The position numbers and the translations under genes are program-made. The notes under the pieces are model-generated. The model had not been told where the DNA came from and made no database searches. It saw only the letters and a list, made by a program, of their open reading frames with translations. A DNA stretch of 64,000 nucleotides from Nymphaea colorata (lineage: Eukaryota > Streptophyta > Magnoliopsida > Nymphaeales > Nymphaeaceae): NCBI RefSeq assembly GCF_008831285.2, contig NC_045146.1:19669289-19733288 (forward strand). The letters are read 5' to 3'. Each line of letters opens with the position of its first letter. The first letter of the stretch is position 1. Shown here piece by piece: positions 24,515-35,916 of the stretch.

Positions 24515-25310
24515 ACCTTGCTGCCTCCTCACTAAAGTATTTGCTGGGCTGCTTTTGTCTAAGGGTATGAAGGTTTCCTCCACTGCAGTACTCCATGACC
24601 AGGCAATAGAACTTGTCTGTCTCAAAGTGTGTGTAGAGTGTGGGAAGAAAGGGATGATCCAGCATGCACAGTATTTCCCTCTCTGTCTGTGCCCTCAGTA
24701 CCTTGTTCCTGCTCACCAGTGATGCCTTGTCCATGACCTTCATTGCAAACAGCACATTGGTGTCCCTGAGCTCAACCAGGTACACACTTCCTATGTCTCC
24801 ATACCCTAACCTCTTCAACAGCCTAAAGTGGCTGAGCCCCAAGGGTCCATCCTTGGCCTTGACTAGGTTTATCGCTTCCCAGCGGACATCCTTGCCAGTA
24901 TGCGGCTTGGTCCATGGGTTGCTTGACATGCCGGCGGTGCCGGTGCCGGTGCTGGTGCCGGCAGCACTGTCATTCATGTCAGCCTGGACATTGCTGGAGC
25001 TCACAGAGTTTGATGTGGAACCGGCATCACTAGTTTTCTCCTCACACGTGTTGGCAGTACTCCCCTCCGACGTCCTTGTCGATGCCACCGCAGCGGCGGC
25101 AGCAACAGTTGTAGTTGCAGTGGCGGCAAGAGTGGTGGTGGCGGTGATGGTACTAGTGTTGGAGGAGGTGGCTGTGCAGGAGTCACTATTTTCAGCTTCA
25201 CTTGTCTTTGTGGTTTCAATCAAGTTGTTGGTTGTAGGGCAACCATTTTTGCTAGGCTTTGGCTTGCTGCCCTTTACTAGAGAAGGTGCAATCTTGGCTA
25301 GGGCATCCAT
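23071..25310 (-). CDS. AGCVIII protein kinase, AGC1.5/AGC1.7 type
   Basis: Two exons (25310-24517 and 23929-23071, GT-AG intron) give 550 aa, a normal length. The first 150 residues are low-complexity Thr/Ser/Ala. The kinase domain follows: glycine loop GYGDIG (169-174), ATP-binding Lys191, YRDLKPEN (285-292, catalytic Asp287), DFD in place of DFG (305-307), a long activation-segment insertion with [20 protein letters not shown], and GTHEYLAPE (388-396). It ends in FEYF (547-550), a PIF-type hydrophobic motif that docks PDK1. DFD and the insertion are hallmarks of plant AGCVIII kinases. The insertion and the C-lobe match the AGC1.5/AGC1.7 group, known for polar growth of pollen tubes and related to the PIN-phosphorylating D6PK kinases. 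The basic patch in the insertion suggests membrane association. All key residues are present. Exact orthology is an inference. Confidence 0.95.
24450..24511. repeat. (GT)n(GA)n microsatellite next to the kinase splice donor
   Basis: About 60 bases of GT then GA dinucleotides on the + strand. On the transcribed minus strand this is a TC-rich then AC-rich tract starting 5 bases inside the intron, directly after the 5' splice site at 24516. More CA/GT runs occur in the same intron near 24030, 24070 and 24325. Confidence 0.95.
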
Positions 25311-25740
25311 GGTTCTTCACTGGCAGAACTTAGAGGTTAAAAATTTTCTCTCTTTCCGGAGAAACCACAGAGAATTTTGGACGTGTCATGTTCCGATTTG
25401 ATCAAAATACGCGACCGCCGAAAATGGAGCTAGAATTTGCCCAAAAAGAGTTTTCTTGACCATGTTCCCTGCATTAAACAAAGTAAATCAAACTTAAAAC
25501 TTCTATACAGAGTTTTTGAATCCAATGGACCTCCTTGTTATGTGGGTCAGCAAGGAAGTTGGCTGAGAAGCCAAAGCTCATTGCAATGGGAAGCTAGAAA
25601 TGTTTGAGAGAGAGAGGTCCCTCTTGTATCATTTACAAATTCTTGAAGGGATTCATTCTAATCCTGCATATTTTAAGAAAGGCATCAGGGCTTTTAGAAA
25701 CATAATAAATTCCATTTGGAACAGCTTAAAATATTGAGGG
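25311..25740 (-). promoter_or_regulatory. Probable promoter and 5' leader of the AGC kinase
   Basis: Region immediately upstream of the kinase start codon on the minus strand. No strong TATA box was recognised. Nothing else is encoded here. Confidence 0.4.
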
Positions 25741-27003
25741 GGGCATTTGGTTTATCTCAGATCTCAGATCCAAGGATTAGAGATAAAATTCATCCTCTTC
25801 CCCCAATTCAGCTTCAAATTTAGGGGGTGTTTGGTTGCTCTGACTTAAAATCCTCGGGATCCAGTCTCAATTCCAATGTTTTGTCAACGAAAAACGTAAA
25901 CTAAGGATTTCAAGTGCGGATCTTAGGTTTGAACCTTAGTTTGATGAACCATGGACTATAATGCGGATCTTTTACCACATCAGCAAAAGCATCCTGCATC
26001 AGAGCTACATAAGATCTATGCATTTCAAATATGAAGGAATCAAATGCCGCCTTAAGGCAATCTCAGTTCCTCATTTTTTATACAGTAGTGAAATCTAATG
26101 TTTGTCTACGATAGGGGCCGCTTGATGCATTGAAAATATGGAGTTGGAAAGAAGTTTCCATAAACTTAGTTCAAGAATTGAAGAAATAGACACAAAATCT
26201 AGATTTCTAAAACCTCTTTGTGTTTGTTGTACTTGGGTTTATGTTTCATGAATAATTTTCTCAGTTTGATAAGAATGAAAAAAGAAAAAACAAAATAGTT
26301 GGATTAAGCATTGCTTGAAAATCAAACGTAAGTTTTTTTCATCCTGAAATTTTTTTTCCACCCATTCAAATGAAATGAAATTTCCAGATAAAAAATTTCT
26401 CAAAACCAACCCAACGTTCACTTTTTTCATCCCAAGTTTGATGGGCAGGAAAAATTGTCAAAATTCTAAATTTTATGTACATGGCTACTGGAAATATCTT
26501 GCCCATCAAACGGGCTCTATAAGTCCGACATAAAGGGGATTTTCATCAGCCTAGATCTGATCCGAGGCTATCAAACACAATATGAGATTCCAAGGGTATG
26601 CTGATTAAGTTTTTCGCAATTTAATATTCTTGATATACATGTCTTGCTTACCATTGAAATCTCCAATATTTTGTTCTTGTTTAGAAGGCCATACTATTAT
26701 TAAACGAAATTTGGCAGTTTTAAGTCAACCCACATAGACAGACGTGCCATGCCTTCGTCCAGCGGCATCTAATTCTATATTTAACAAATTTGATTCTGTA
26801 AATGATTCTTTAGTGCCATGTCTTAGCTTTCAACATTTTTTTAAAACATTTTAAGAATGTCTATCTATTTTTATTCATTTTGATAAAAAATGATCTTCAA
26901 GTATTTTTTTTAGCCGAACCCCGATTCACTCAATCAGCGGATCGGCCGATTCACAAATCAGCAGCTCCACAAATTCGGTTTACAGGCTGATTTTTACGAT
27001 AAC

Positions 27004-27005
<2 letters not shown>
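25741..27005. other. Intergenic with MITE-like pieces
   Basis: Two stretches begin with GGGGGCATTTGGTTTATCTC (25739) and TAGGGGGTGTTTGGTTGCTC (25820). This G-rich TGTTTGGTTG type of end is common in plant MITEs. Their partners could not be placed confidently. No gene recognised. Confidence 0.35.

Positions 27006-27063
<58 letters not shown>
27006..27063. repeat. (TA)n microsatellite
   Basis: About 29 uninterrupted TA units. Confidence 0.97.
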
Positions 27064-27065
<2 letters not shown>

Positions 27066-27749
27066 AGGAGGGTACTTCTCCGGCCGGTCTTCCGGTAGGG
27101 TACCTGGAACTCCTCTCACCTGAGTCCCTGATGGCCCGCAGGATTAAGCTCTTTTTCCTTCGTTTTTCCCATCATTTGGTTGGTTAAATTCAGACATTGA
27201 ATTATCAAAAACACATTCCGCAGGCGTGCATGCATGCAAGGAAAACTTGTTGGCACTACATTCTTGAACATCTTTGCACGTAGTAAAGTTGTAATACATC
27301 TGCACACACACACACACATATATATATAATTTCTTTGTTGATTTTTATTGTGCTTGTTTTAGTGTTCAATGTATGTCATAGTGATGGAGAGAAGTTTGAA
27401 AGTGGAATTGCTGGAATCCCAGTTTCGACTGAAATTTTCAAAGTTGTTTTATAAGTTATTTATTAATTGTTGAGCCTCTGACGTGAACTCTTCAATCAAA
27501 GGTAATCTATATATTTTCATAACGTTTTTGAAGTTCTCCATTTAGAAAAACGCACCATATTTTCATTTTCTTTCAAGGAAATTATGATATGTCCAGAACA
27601 TATCATTGTTATTCATGGGTACTTGACGCTTAAATTATGGCATTCAAAGATATGATGCCCGTTCTGCTTCATCCTAAAGGTATAGGTAAATCTGGATCTC
27701 CAAGAAACCTAAAATAAAAACAAAAACCATAATTTTCTCTCTCTCATTG
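27064..27749. other. Spacer between TA arrays
   Basis: No gene seen. A CA/TA tract lies at about 27303-27328. Confidence 0.4.

Positions 27750-27829
<80 letters not shown>
27750..27829. repeat. Long (TA)n microsatellite
   Basis: About 40 uninterrupted TA units, the longest simple repeat in the window. Confidence 0.97.
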
Positions 27830-27832
<3 letters not shown>

Positions 27833-29066
27833 AATTGGTAGCCGGTAAGTCCTAGACCACTAGGTGGGGAACAAAAACTAGACTACTTAAGTGCACTGTT
27901 AAAGGTTTTTTTTTTATTCTAACCTTATAAATATAATATCAATAATATGTTAACGAGAAACATATATTAAGTTAATTATTTTTTTTAATTTGATTGTATT
28001 TTTGTAACAAATAAAATTGAACGGCTCACATAATGTCAAAATTTTGTTCATGGATAAAGATCTATTTTTCGCAAAGAACAACTTAAACTAAAGCAAGTTT
28101 TATACCAAATTAGTTTTTGTCAACGTACTATGATGGTTTATTTTGTTTAAAATATTTTTTTGGCAAAATTAAAGAGTCTGGATTTTATGTCAGGGATATA
28201 TATATATATAGGTCTGCTCCTGAGAGGCTAGCCAATGTGGCGAGACCCAAACTTGATGTCTCATTAGAAGCCGGCAGTTAAAAGATGGAAAATTTGTCAT
28301 CACAAAATTGTAAAAAAAAAAAAAACTTGTATCTCAGCTGAAGAAGATAAAGGATCCCATAAATGTCTGCCCATCTTGGATCCAAAGGATTAAATGAACA
28401 ATTTAACCAGGATGATCCATTTCAAAACGGCTTCAAATCATATTTCACAGTTCATCAAATTGAATCAAGAAGTTGGCAACTAGTCGACCCCAATGGGCAG
28501 GGGCGAAGGCAGGTGTGGGTTGTGGGTTACGTATGGGCAATTGCCCACACGGAGCTAAAGAACTTGATCTGTTTATATTGATACTTTTGAGCAAATTTTT
28601 TCATGTATGTATTGATGCGCCTTGAAACTTAAAAAAAAAAATGAAAAGACAGAAAGAACAGAGGAAAAATAAACGCAGAAGTGCTTGAATTGTTGAAAAG
28701 GAAGAACAATGTTATATGGAAATTTGAGGCCTGAAATATAATGAAACTGCGAAGCGATTATAAGAGAAAAACTGAAACTGGAATGGAAGGATTGCAGAAA
28801 CGGAGAAGAAACATCGATGTAAGGTACCTGAAGCAGCAACAGGAAGGCATACACAAAAGTATTAGAAAGCCATGATCGCACGTTGTATAACTTCATCATC
28901 TTCCTCTGCAAGGCGTCGGAGAAATGGTCACAGGAAGACGATCCTGTCTAACTATTCCTTTCCCTTACGTATTCATTTCTCAAGCTTCTCTGTGTTCCCA
29001 TGTCAAGATTTGCACAGAGAGAGAGAGAGAGAGAGAGAATCAAATGAAATAAGAGAAGCAAAGGTT

Positions 29067-29097
<31 letters not shown>

Positions 29098-31382
29098 TCA
29101 ACAAAACAAATATAGAGGTCCATAACAGGAAATGACAACTATGCCCTTTTGATAATAGAAGTGTGTCCAGAGCGGGTCGGGTCCACCTGTGGATCCAAAG
29201 AACGATTTTCTGAACATGGATGCAACCAGGTAGGTCCAGACTGAAAAAAGTCAAGTTCGACCCCTAATCTTTTCGCATGGGCCTACTAAAGTGACTTGGT
29301 CCAGTCCTAGTCTAGGTTCAACCTGGAGCCCAAAGGTGCATCTATTCCGAAAAAAAAAAAAAAGGTTCGGATCCGAGCCCAGTGGGGCCTTGCATATTCC
29401 AAAGAGAGTTTGCCCATCCCACTTTGGACCCATGGCTTTACCAATCCCATGTGTGCATGGGGTCTCCGGTCCAGCCCTTACAACTTAAACAGGCTGGATC
29501 TGGAGCAGAATCTCGACTTCCATGAACCAATGCCTGGATTAGATCCAAATCCAGAAGCCAATGAAGTGAATTTGATCAACTGCCTGGAGGCGTGGGACAC
29601 AGGAGTCAATAGCAAAAAGTTCATGGGCGTTATGGAGATATTCAGCTATTTTTGGAGAAAAGAAAATAGAAAGCTAATCAATTAGTAAATAAAAAGACAA
29701 TGAAGTAAAAGAATTTAAAGGGAAAAGTTGAATTGTGGTTCACCGGCTTCCAACTGGGATGAGAACCGGACAGGCTTCCGCCTCACCAGGGGGTACGCTT
29801 CTTGTCCGGATCAGACATGGACCGGGTTAGAAGTTGACTTGGTATTCAGGGTCCAGATCTTGCCACATCGGCATCTGCTCCATCATGCATGACCAAATGG
29901 TTACTGGAAAATAGGAATCCAACAGAGGATTTACTGTTTGTGGCTCAACTGCTTTAGGGATGTAGACACATTGGACCGGGTCTGGATCCATATGTCTAAA
30001 ACCCGGGTTTATTATATTAAACCGGGTCGCTTTCAGCTTTCCTGTGTGGTTTAAGAATTTGTTTGGCAAATGGAACAGAGTTTTTCAATGCGTTTCATGA
30101 ATCAACTCTCAATGTTTGGACTATATTCATGAAACAGATACATATTGTTATGTTTGCTAAACGAATTCGCATGGGTTATTTGACATTAAGAACACTATGT
30201 GAGTGTCGTAGGGATATGTTCAAAAATTAGGAAAGATTCATGGAAAACACTAGAACAATGTGACATACATTGTATAATTTAGCATGGTATGCCATGGTGA
30301 AATCTGTATAATGCAGTTCTTGGGAGGTTGAATCTATTTAGGGTAGGTATCTTGGTACAAGTGGAAACATGCACTGCCACTGGAAAATGTAATGGATCTC
30401 TTGAACAGATCCTGCATTTAACTTGGCTAGCTATTTGTGGTGCATGTGAAGGTGTGTTTGAATTGCAGAATATCCCATTCACATAAGAGAGAGAGAGAGA
30501 GAGAGAGAAGGATTTTCTACTTGTCTAATTGAATTTCATTTGATGAACAGATTTCTTAATTTGGTTCCTTGTTTTAACTTGTCTAAATAAATTTGAATTG
30601 GTAAACAGGGTTCTTTGGTTTCTTGTTACTTTGATAGGCAAAGTCAGATGGTCACGAGAGGCTTCAAGAAACTAAGTATACGCTGCTTGTGTTGGAGCGG
30701 TAGAATCAGGCAAGATGACTAAAGATTTGGCTCTTGTCATCCATGGACTCAAGTGAACATCTGAGAATTTCATCATTCTTGCTTCTCCTCAAGTTATTTA
30801 AAGATCTGTAGAGCAGGTCTGACAGGAATTTCTCAAAAGTCGAATATTCAGAGCAAGTCTTTCTAGTCACGAGTTCAAAACCCACAAGTTGCACACTTTC
30901 GTACAAGATTGAAGCGAGTCTTCTCACTTTCTCTGGTTTCAAGCTAATTATAAACCTTGGAGTTCATAGGATCAGGCTGCTGTTGCTGCTTATGCACTGA
31001 CTTTTTATTTTTCTGTCAATTATTTGTATCTGTCACTTCACTTGAACTAAGAATAGAAACGAAGAAATGATCTGTGCTTCCTTTTGTTTATTAGTTCATG
31101 TTTCTACAAAACCTATGTTGGGCAGTTCTTAGTTGTATTTTCCTTCTTCTCCTCCTTTAAGACGGTTAGTTCATATTGTGCTGCAGTAATTTTGTTCCTT
31201 TTCTTTTTCTTTCTTACAAGATCTATATGTCATATGGGGTTGGACGACCTGATCTTTCAACCATTCCAGCAAAGAGAGACAAGAATTTCAATCTTTTATT
31301 ATTATGTGATTACTATATATCAAGATCAAAATAGGTGGCTTGGCTAATTGATATTAAACTCCAAATTTGTCTCCAAACAAAT

Positions 31383-31429
<47 letters not shown>

Positions 31430-32130
31430 ACTACTACTACTATTATTTTAGATTGTCTTGTGGTATCACAAGATGCGAGTCGTTTGACAATAGAAAACAT
31501 AAAGACACTGTTTCATAAATCTGCCACAAAAACCAAGGCATATTCATCAAACAATATGTTACAGTGTTTCATTAATCTGCTCCAATTTTAAGTACATTCA
31601 TTAAACGGTCTGTTGCTGTTCATTTTACCAAACAACTCTTATAAGATTTTGTAAAGTGAGAAAAAGACTGGAGTACCAAGTATATGCTTTCTTTCCCGTA
31701 ATCTTGATCAACAATGGTCTGATCTTCATCGATCAATCTGTGACTGTTCCCATTACCAAATGACCCCTATAAGATTTTGTAAAGAGAAAAAAAGCTAGGG
31801 TATTAATTTCATGTTTTATTTCGTAATCTTGACCACCAACAACGTTTTGATCCAAATTGAGTGCGTTTAGGAGTAACTTAACTTAATATTTAAGTGCTTT
31901 GATCAGTAATGGATCTTAGTATGTCATGTCCTTGGACCATATCCATGATTCGAAGTAGAACTAGATCAAGTATAGCATCACTGGATTTGGAACTGGAGCT
32001 TTCAAATGTTAAGGATGGATAAATATAGTTCTACAAATAAAACACATAAAAGAATGGGATTCGGTAGTTGAGAGACGGTTCAATGAAAATTGTGCAAACG
32101 TTAGCCCGCTTTTCGTTATAACAACCAAAA
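27830..32130. other. Intergenic, microsatellites, no gene seen
   Basis: AT-rich sequence with GA tracts at 29018-29038, 29072-29097 and 30487-30508, a poly-A tract at about 29350 and (TA)n at 31384-31426. Near 28497-28550 a transposon-like end (AGGGGCGAAGGCAGG) is followed by a near-perfect palindrome around GGGCAATTGCCC, the same palindrome found in the hairpin at 35.5-35.9 kb. A direct repeat with TTATAAGATTTTGTAAAG occurs near 31639 and 31769. No open frame has recognisable protein features. Confidence 0.5.
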
Positions 32131-32322
32131 TTGATCGCCCTTTGCGAAAAATTTAAATTTCTAACGTTGCTTCCCTCGGTAAGGTCTCGACTGGAAGAAG
32201 GCGACCCTCAGGTCGTGCCGGTTCGTCTTTTCAAATCCCATGGCGTCCCCCAGCCACTGGCATTGCACAGTCTCCTACCGCAGCCCTGCTACCGCCGCCG
32301 TCGCCACCGCCGGAAAGCATTC

Positions 32323-34061
32323 ATGGACAGTAACCTCTCCAACCATGACCTTAAGATGTTCTACACAAACGAGAGACGATTGTTCTCCTTGTTAGTTCAA
32401 GTACACCACGTTGATCCAACAGTTGCTGCATTTATCATTGCGCTGTGGCTGTTCCTGGAGCATTCCGGCCGGCCAGATGTGACAATCAATATCCTTAGTA
32501 GCGATGACTTAAAATGGGTCCGCCTGGTGGTTATGGAGGCAGAAGCAATTGTTGAGTATATTCGAAACCCGGCGGCCCCATTCACTACAGGGCTGGAGAT
32601 GACGGCTGGCCTTGCGAGAACCCGGATAGTGATTGGCGATTTCGCGGAACGCCGGTCGGAGATCGTGGAATTCATGAATGGTGTGGTCGCCGGCGGCCTC
32701 CGAAGGGCGTTCGCCGACATACACATGCTGCCCGACCATGCACTAAGGTACCTGACTGAATTGGTGCCTTTGACCCATCAGCCACAGGCAACTAACGGAA
32801 CTAATAGCACCGGCACCGGCACCGGTGGTGGCAGCGGTAGTGGTCTCTTCTCCATAGCTCGGGGCCATGGACTGTTTCCATGGACTATACCAACAACAAA
32901 GAGCTCCGAAGAGCAACAAACCCTCATGAGCCACGACCGCTTAAGAGGGCGATCTCGGTCGCCTGGTAGGCAGGCTGGTATATCATCGGCATCGCTGCAT
33001 TTGCCGGCAGAGGTCGACAGATATGGCATCTGGGGAGCGCAAGGTGGAGTTCCGGATACCGCTCCTCTACCAACATCCCATGGTTGGGTCCGGCCCTTCA
33101 ATCGCCCTATGCACACCGGCATGTATGACCAAGAAGCCGGCGGCTCCTACCAACTGCAACGGTCTCTGCTCCGAACTGCGGGGCAAATCTTGCCGCTACC
33201 TCAACCGGTGATTCAACAGCCGTCCATGGCATTTTTGGATCCGGTCCTAGGATGGGTGGTCCTGCCCGTTGGTGCTGGTGCCAGTATGACCAGTCCATTA
33301 TTCGTACCGCATGGGGTGCTACCGGTGCCGGTGCAAGGGATGGGTCTGCTGCCTGTACCGGAGGAGAACCTGGCGTACCCGAGGGGTGGGAGAGAAGGCC
33401 AACAATCTTTGACGCGGCACCGGAGGATGGAGCGGGAGGGAACGGAGTCGGAGGACACTTGGTCGGGGGAGGAAGACGAAGAGGAAGAGGAGCAGACGCA
33501 GCAGGAGCAGAGTTCGGACTGTGCGGTCCAGCAGGCTGCTGGCGGCAGGGTGCGGACCCTGTTTGTCACCTTTTCCAGGGGATTTCCGATCGAATCAGAA
33601 GTTTTGATGGATCATTTCACTAGGTAATACTAATACTCTCTTATACCAACCATTCATTTGTGTTTGTAGTTGAAGTTCTTAAGATGAAACTTAAAGAAAA
33701 GTAACCATCCGAGTGGTAGATTTCTATGCCTTTAAGCATGGAAACGGAATTTTGAGTAGAAACGCACTTCTGATCAATTTATTGTGTATGTTGCAGTGAA
33801 TATGGAGACATCGTGGAGAGGGTGGTGTCGGAGAGGACGAGGGCAGGGCAGGAGCCGGTGTACGCGAGGATCATCCTCAAGTCCCCCGCCTGCGTCGACC
33901 TCGTTCTTCAGGGACAGCCAAAACTCACCATGAAAGTGCAAGGCCGCGACGCTTGGGTCCGCCCATACGTCACCAGGCGCAAGAAGCCGACTTCTAAAGC
34001 CCGCCAAGGCCGCCGTCGCCAGGCCAGGAATGACCAAGCCGGCAGCGACGATGCCGCCTGA
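32323..34061 (+). CDS. Plant-specific RRM-like protein, intact copy A
   Basis: Exon 1 (32323-33623) and exon 2 (33797-34061), with a GT-AG intron, encode 521 aa. Residues 12-150 form a helical N-terminal domain (MFYTNERRLFSLLV, then ALWLFLE at 40-46). A Gly/Thr/Ser-rich linker (about 158-174), a long Pro-rich middle and an acidic stretch (GEEDEEEEEQ, near 390) follow. An RRM-like fold spans about 411-503: RTLFVTFSRGFPI as the RNP2-like strand, YGDIVERVV, VYARIILKSP as the RNP1-like strand, and a final GRDAWVRPYVTRRK. The tail is basic (SKARQGRRRQAR). Together these match an uncharacterised plant family annotated as RNA-binding. RNA binding is inferred from fold resemblance only. The frame is open for 64 codons upstream of 32323, but position-specific similarity to copy C fades there. 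I chose the ATG at 32323; Met12 is an alternative. Confidence 0.8.
33624..33796 (+). other. Intron of RRM-like copy A
   Basis: 173-base GT-AG intron that splits the RRM-like domain after helix 1. The same intron position is kept in copies B and C, which shows the copies arose by DNA duplication and not by retroposition. Confidence 0.85.
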
Positions 34062-34194
34062 AGGGAGTTCGAGCTTCTTCAACCGAGAAATTGATCGAGA
34101 AGATCAGAGGGAGATGATCAATGTCATTAATGCGGCTTAGTTTAATTTCTGATCGAACAATTTGTTGCTGTGAGTGTGTGCTTGCGCGTGTGAG

Positions 34195-34545
34195 TTAGTT
34201 TCATGAACAATCGCTTTTCCTAGTTTTGTTCTTGTTCTTGTTGCTTGTTTGTGAGGCGACGGCTATGAAGTCGTTGCAGATGAACAATAATTGTTTTACC
34301 TCGTTTTGTTCTTGTTATTGTTGTTTGTGAGAGATGAACAATTCACAGTTTTTCCTAGTTTTGTTTCTGTTCTTGTTGTTTGTGAGACGGCCAATATGAT
34401 GTTGTTGGAGATGAACAATTCATCGTTTTTCCTAGTTCTTGTTCTTGTTGTTTGTGAGACGACCAACATGATGTTGTTGGAGAACAACAATTCATCAATT
34501 TCCCTGGAGCTTTATTCTTGTTCTTGTTGTTAGTGAGATGACGGA
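34195..34545 (+). repeat. Tandem repeats in the 3' UTR of copy A
   Basis: Four to five degenerate units carry the words GTTCTTGTTGTTTGTGAGA, GATGTTGTTGGAGA, TGAACAATTCATC and TTTTTCCTAGTTTTGTT. Spacing between units is roughly 60-85 bases. They lie just downstream of the stop codon, within the expected 3' UTR. Open frames across this array are artefacts of the repeats. The same array is present in copy B. Confidence 0.85.
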
Positions 34546-35446
34546 TATGAAGCCGTTGGAGACTTTTTAAGCTTTGCTTGCTATGTCTTCGTGATGATGA
34601 ATAAAGCTGACCGGTTTATCTTAAATCTGAACAAAGTACGGTCTCTTGGCGTTTGTATCTTGAATTAATTGTTGCTCAGGGGAAAACATTTTTTGAAAAT
34701 TAAGGCATGAATCGATTTAATTAATGGAATGAAAACGCATGATGAAATAAGATGTTCAAAATCTAATTATAAGATTGCAATACTTGATTGTTTATAAGAT
34801 GTTGGTGCATCTTACTAGTATAATATGAATTTTGTAACAGGAATACAGGTAATAGATCGGACTAATTTTTAAGAACTGAACGATATAGGACCCGTTTTTA
34901 TTTATATATTTTATAAACCCTTTTCTGATTTTTCTTTTTTATATGAGCCCAATCTGGTCGGTTCCAATTGGACATAACTCCAGATCCCAAAGTAGGACCA
35001 GATCCATAGATCATATATATTTGGTTCATTCGCTCATTAAATTTTTGTCATATTGGACCTGTGTTTGAAAGTTTCATGTCTGCGTAACCAAGGCACTGTG
35101 GTGAATCAAGTTCACTCGGCAGCCAACATGAATCAACCGTTCATGGAACGTGCACATAATGCCTCATATATAGAACTCTGACAATCGATGGCACGAGATC
35201 TTAATCATAATATATTTGTAAAAACTATTTTGATATAAAAAAAATGCTTTGATTCAACTTGTTTTTATGAAAAACGTTGATTTTTTTCTATTATCAAAAT
35301 ATTGAAGTTATGAGACACGTTCAGTTTTGTTTATCATAAAAACACTAAACCTATCAACATAATATTTTTGCATCAGATCAGTGATTATCCTTAAGATGGT
35401 ATTGGTAAGTTTAAATTTCGAAAAAAGAAACACTTTAAATATCACC

Positions 35447-35480
35447 TTTAGTGGGGAAGTTGCGCTACAGTGGAACTTGC
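35447..35480. repeat. Short repeat GGGAAGTTGCGCTACAGTGG
   Basis: This motif occurs at about 35455 and again at about 35718, with a partial third copy (CGCTACAGTGGAACTTGCGTC) at about 35608. It borders and lies inside the hairpin and begins exactly where the 2.1-kb duplication ends. Confidence 0.8.
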
Positions 35481-35489
35481 TTCCAAACT

Positions 35490-35916
35490 TTACACTAGTC
35501 GAATATATCCTGAAAATTAAGACATGCGTGGTCCCTTATGTAGAATATATCCCTGGTGTGGGCAATTGCCCACACAAGTTAAATTATAGTTAAAAATTTG
35601 TTATTCGCTACAGTGGAACTTGCGTCAAAACTTATCGATGTGAATATGCTAAAAAAGGAATGCTTGGACAAGTGAATAGAAATGTAGCGTAAAGCATTCA
35701 GGTTCTGGATTTTTAGTGGGGAAGTTGCGCTACAGTGGAAGATAAGCTCCACAGGCCACCCTTACTTCTATCTTTGTTTAGTATAGGTTGTTGGGATAGG
35801 AATAACAATTTTTTAACTATAATTTAACTTGTGTGGGCAATTGCCCACACCAGGGATATATTTTACATAAGGGACCACGCATGTCTTCATTTTCAGGATA
35901 TATTCGACTAGTGTAA
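35490..35916. repeat. Hairpin: 117-bp inverted repeat arms
   Basis: Arm 35490-35606 is nearly the exact reverse complement of arm 35800-35916, with a 193-base spacer. Only a few mismatches are visible. Each arm contains the perfect 20-base palindrome GTGTGGGCAATTGCCCACAC (35556-35575 and 35831-35850). A transcript would form a long stem. It could be a fold-back element or a seed of small RNAs. It starts about 40 bases after the end of the segmental duplication. Confidence 0.93.

Larger units (their letters stand above)
33360..35446. repeat. 2.1-kb segmental duplication, member 1
   Basis: This segment, from late exon 1 of copy A through its 3' UTR and about 1.4 kb of downstream flank, is repeated in direct orientation at about 45303-47394. 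Identity is very high even in non-coding parts, with only scattered substitutions and small indels, so the event is recent. The left limit is near the block GGAGGAGAACCT and the right limit is at AAATATCA, where the copies diverge. Confidence 0.93.

Noticed and set aside
24664..25401. 245-codon open frame on the + strand
   Set aside because: Antisense shadow of kinase exon 1; the minus-strand frame encodes clear kinase motifs.
34291..34533. 80-codon frame, identical at 46218-46460
   Set aside because: Both lie in the 3' UTR tandem array; the apparent conservation reflects the recent DNA duplication and not protein selection.
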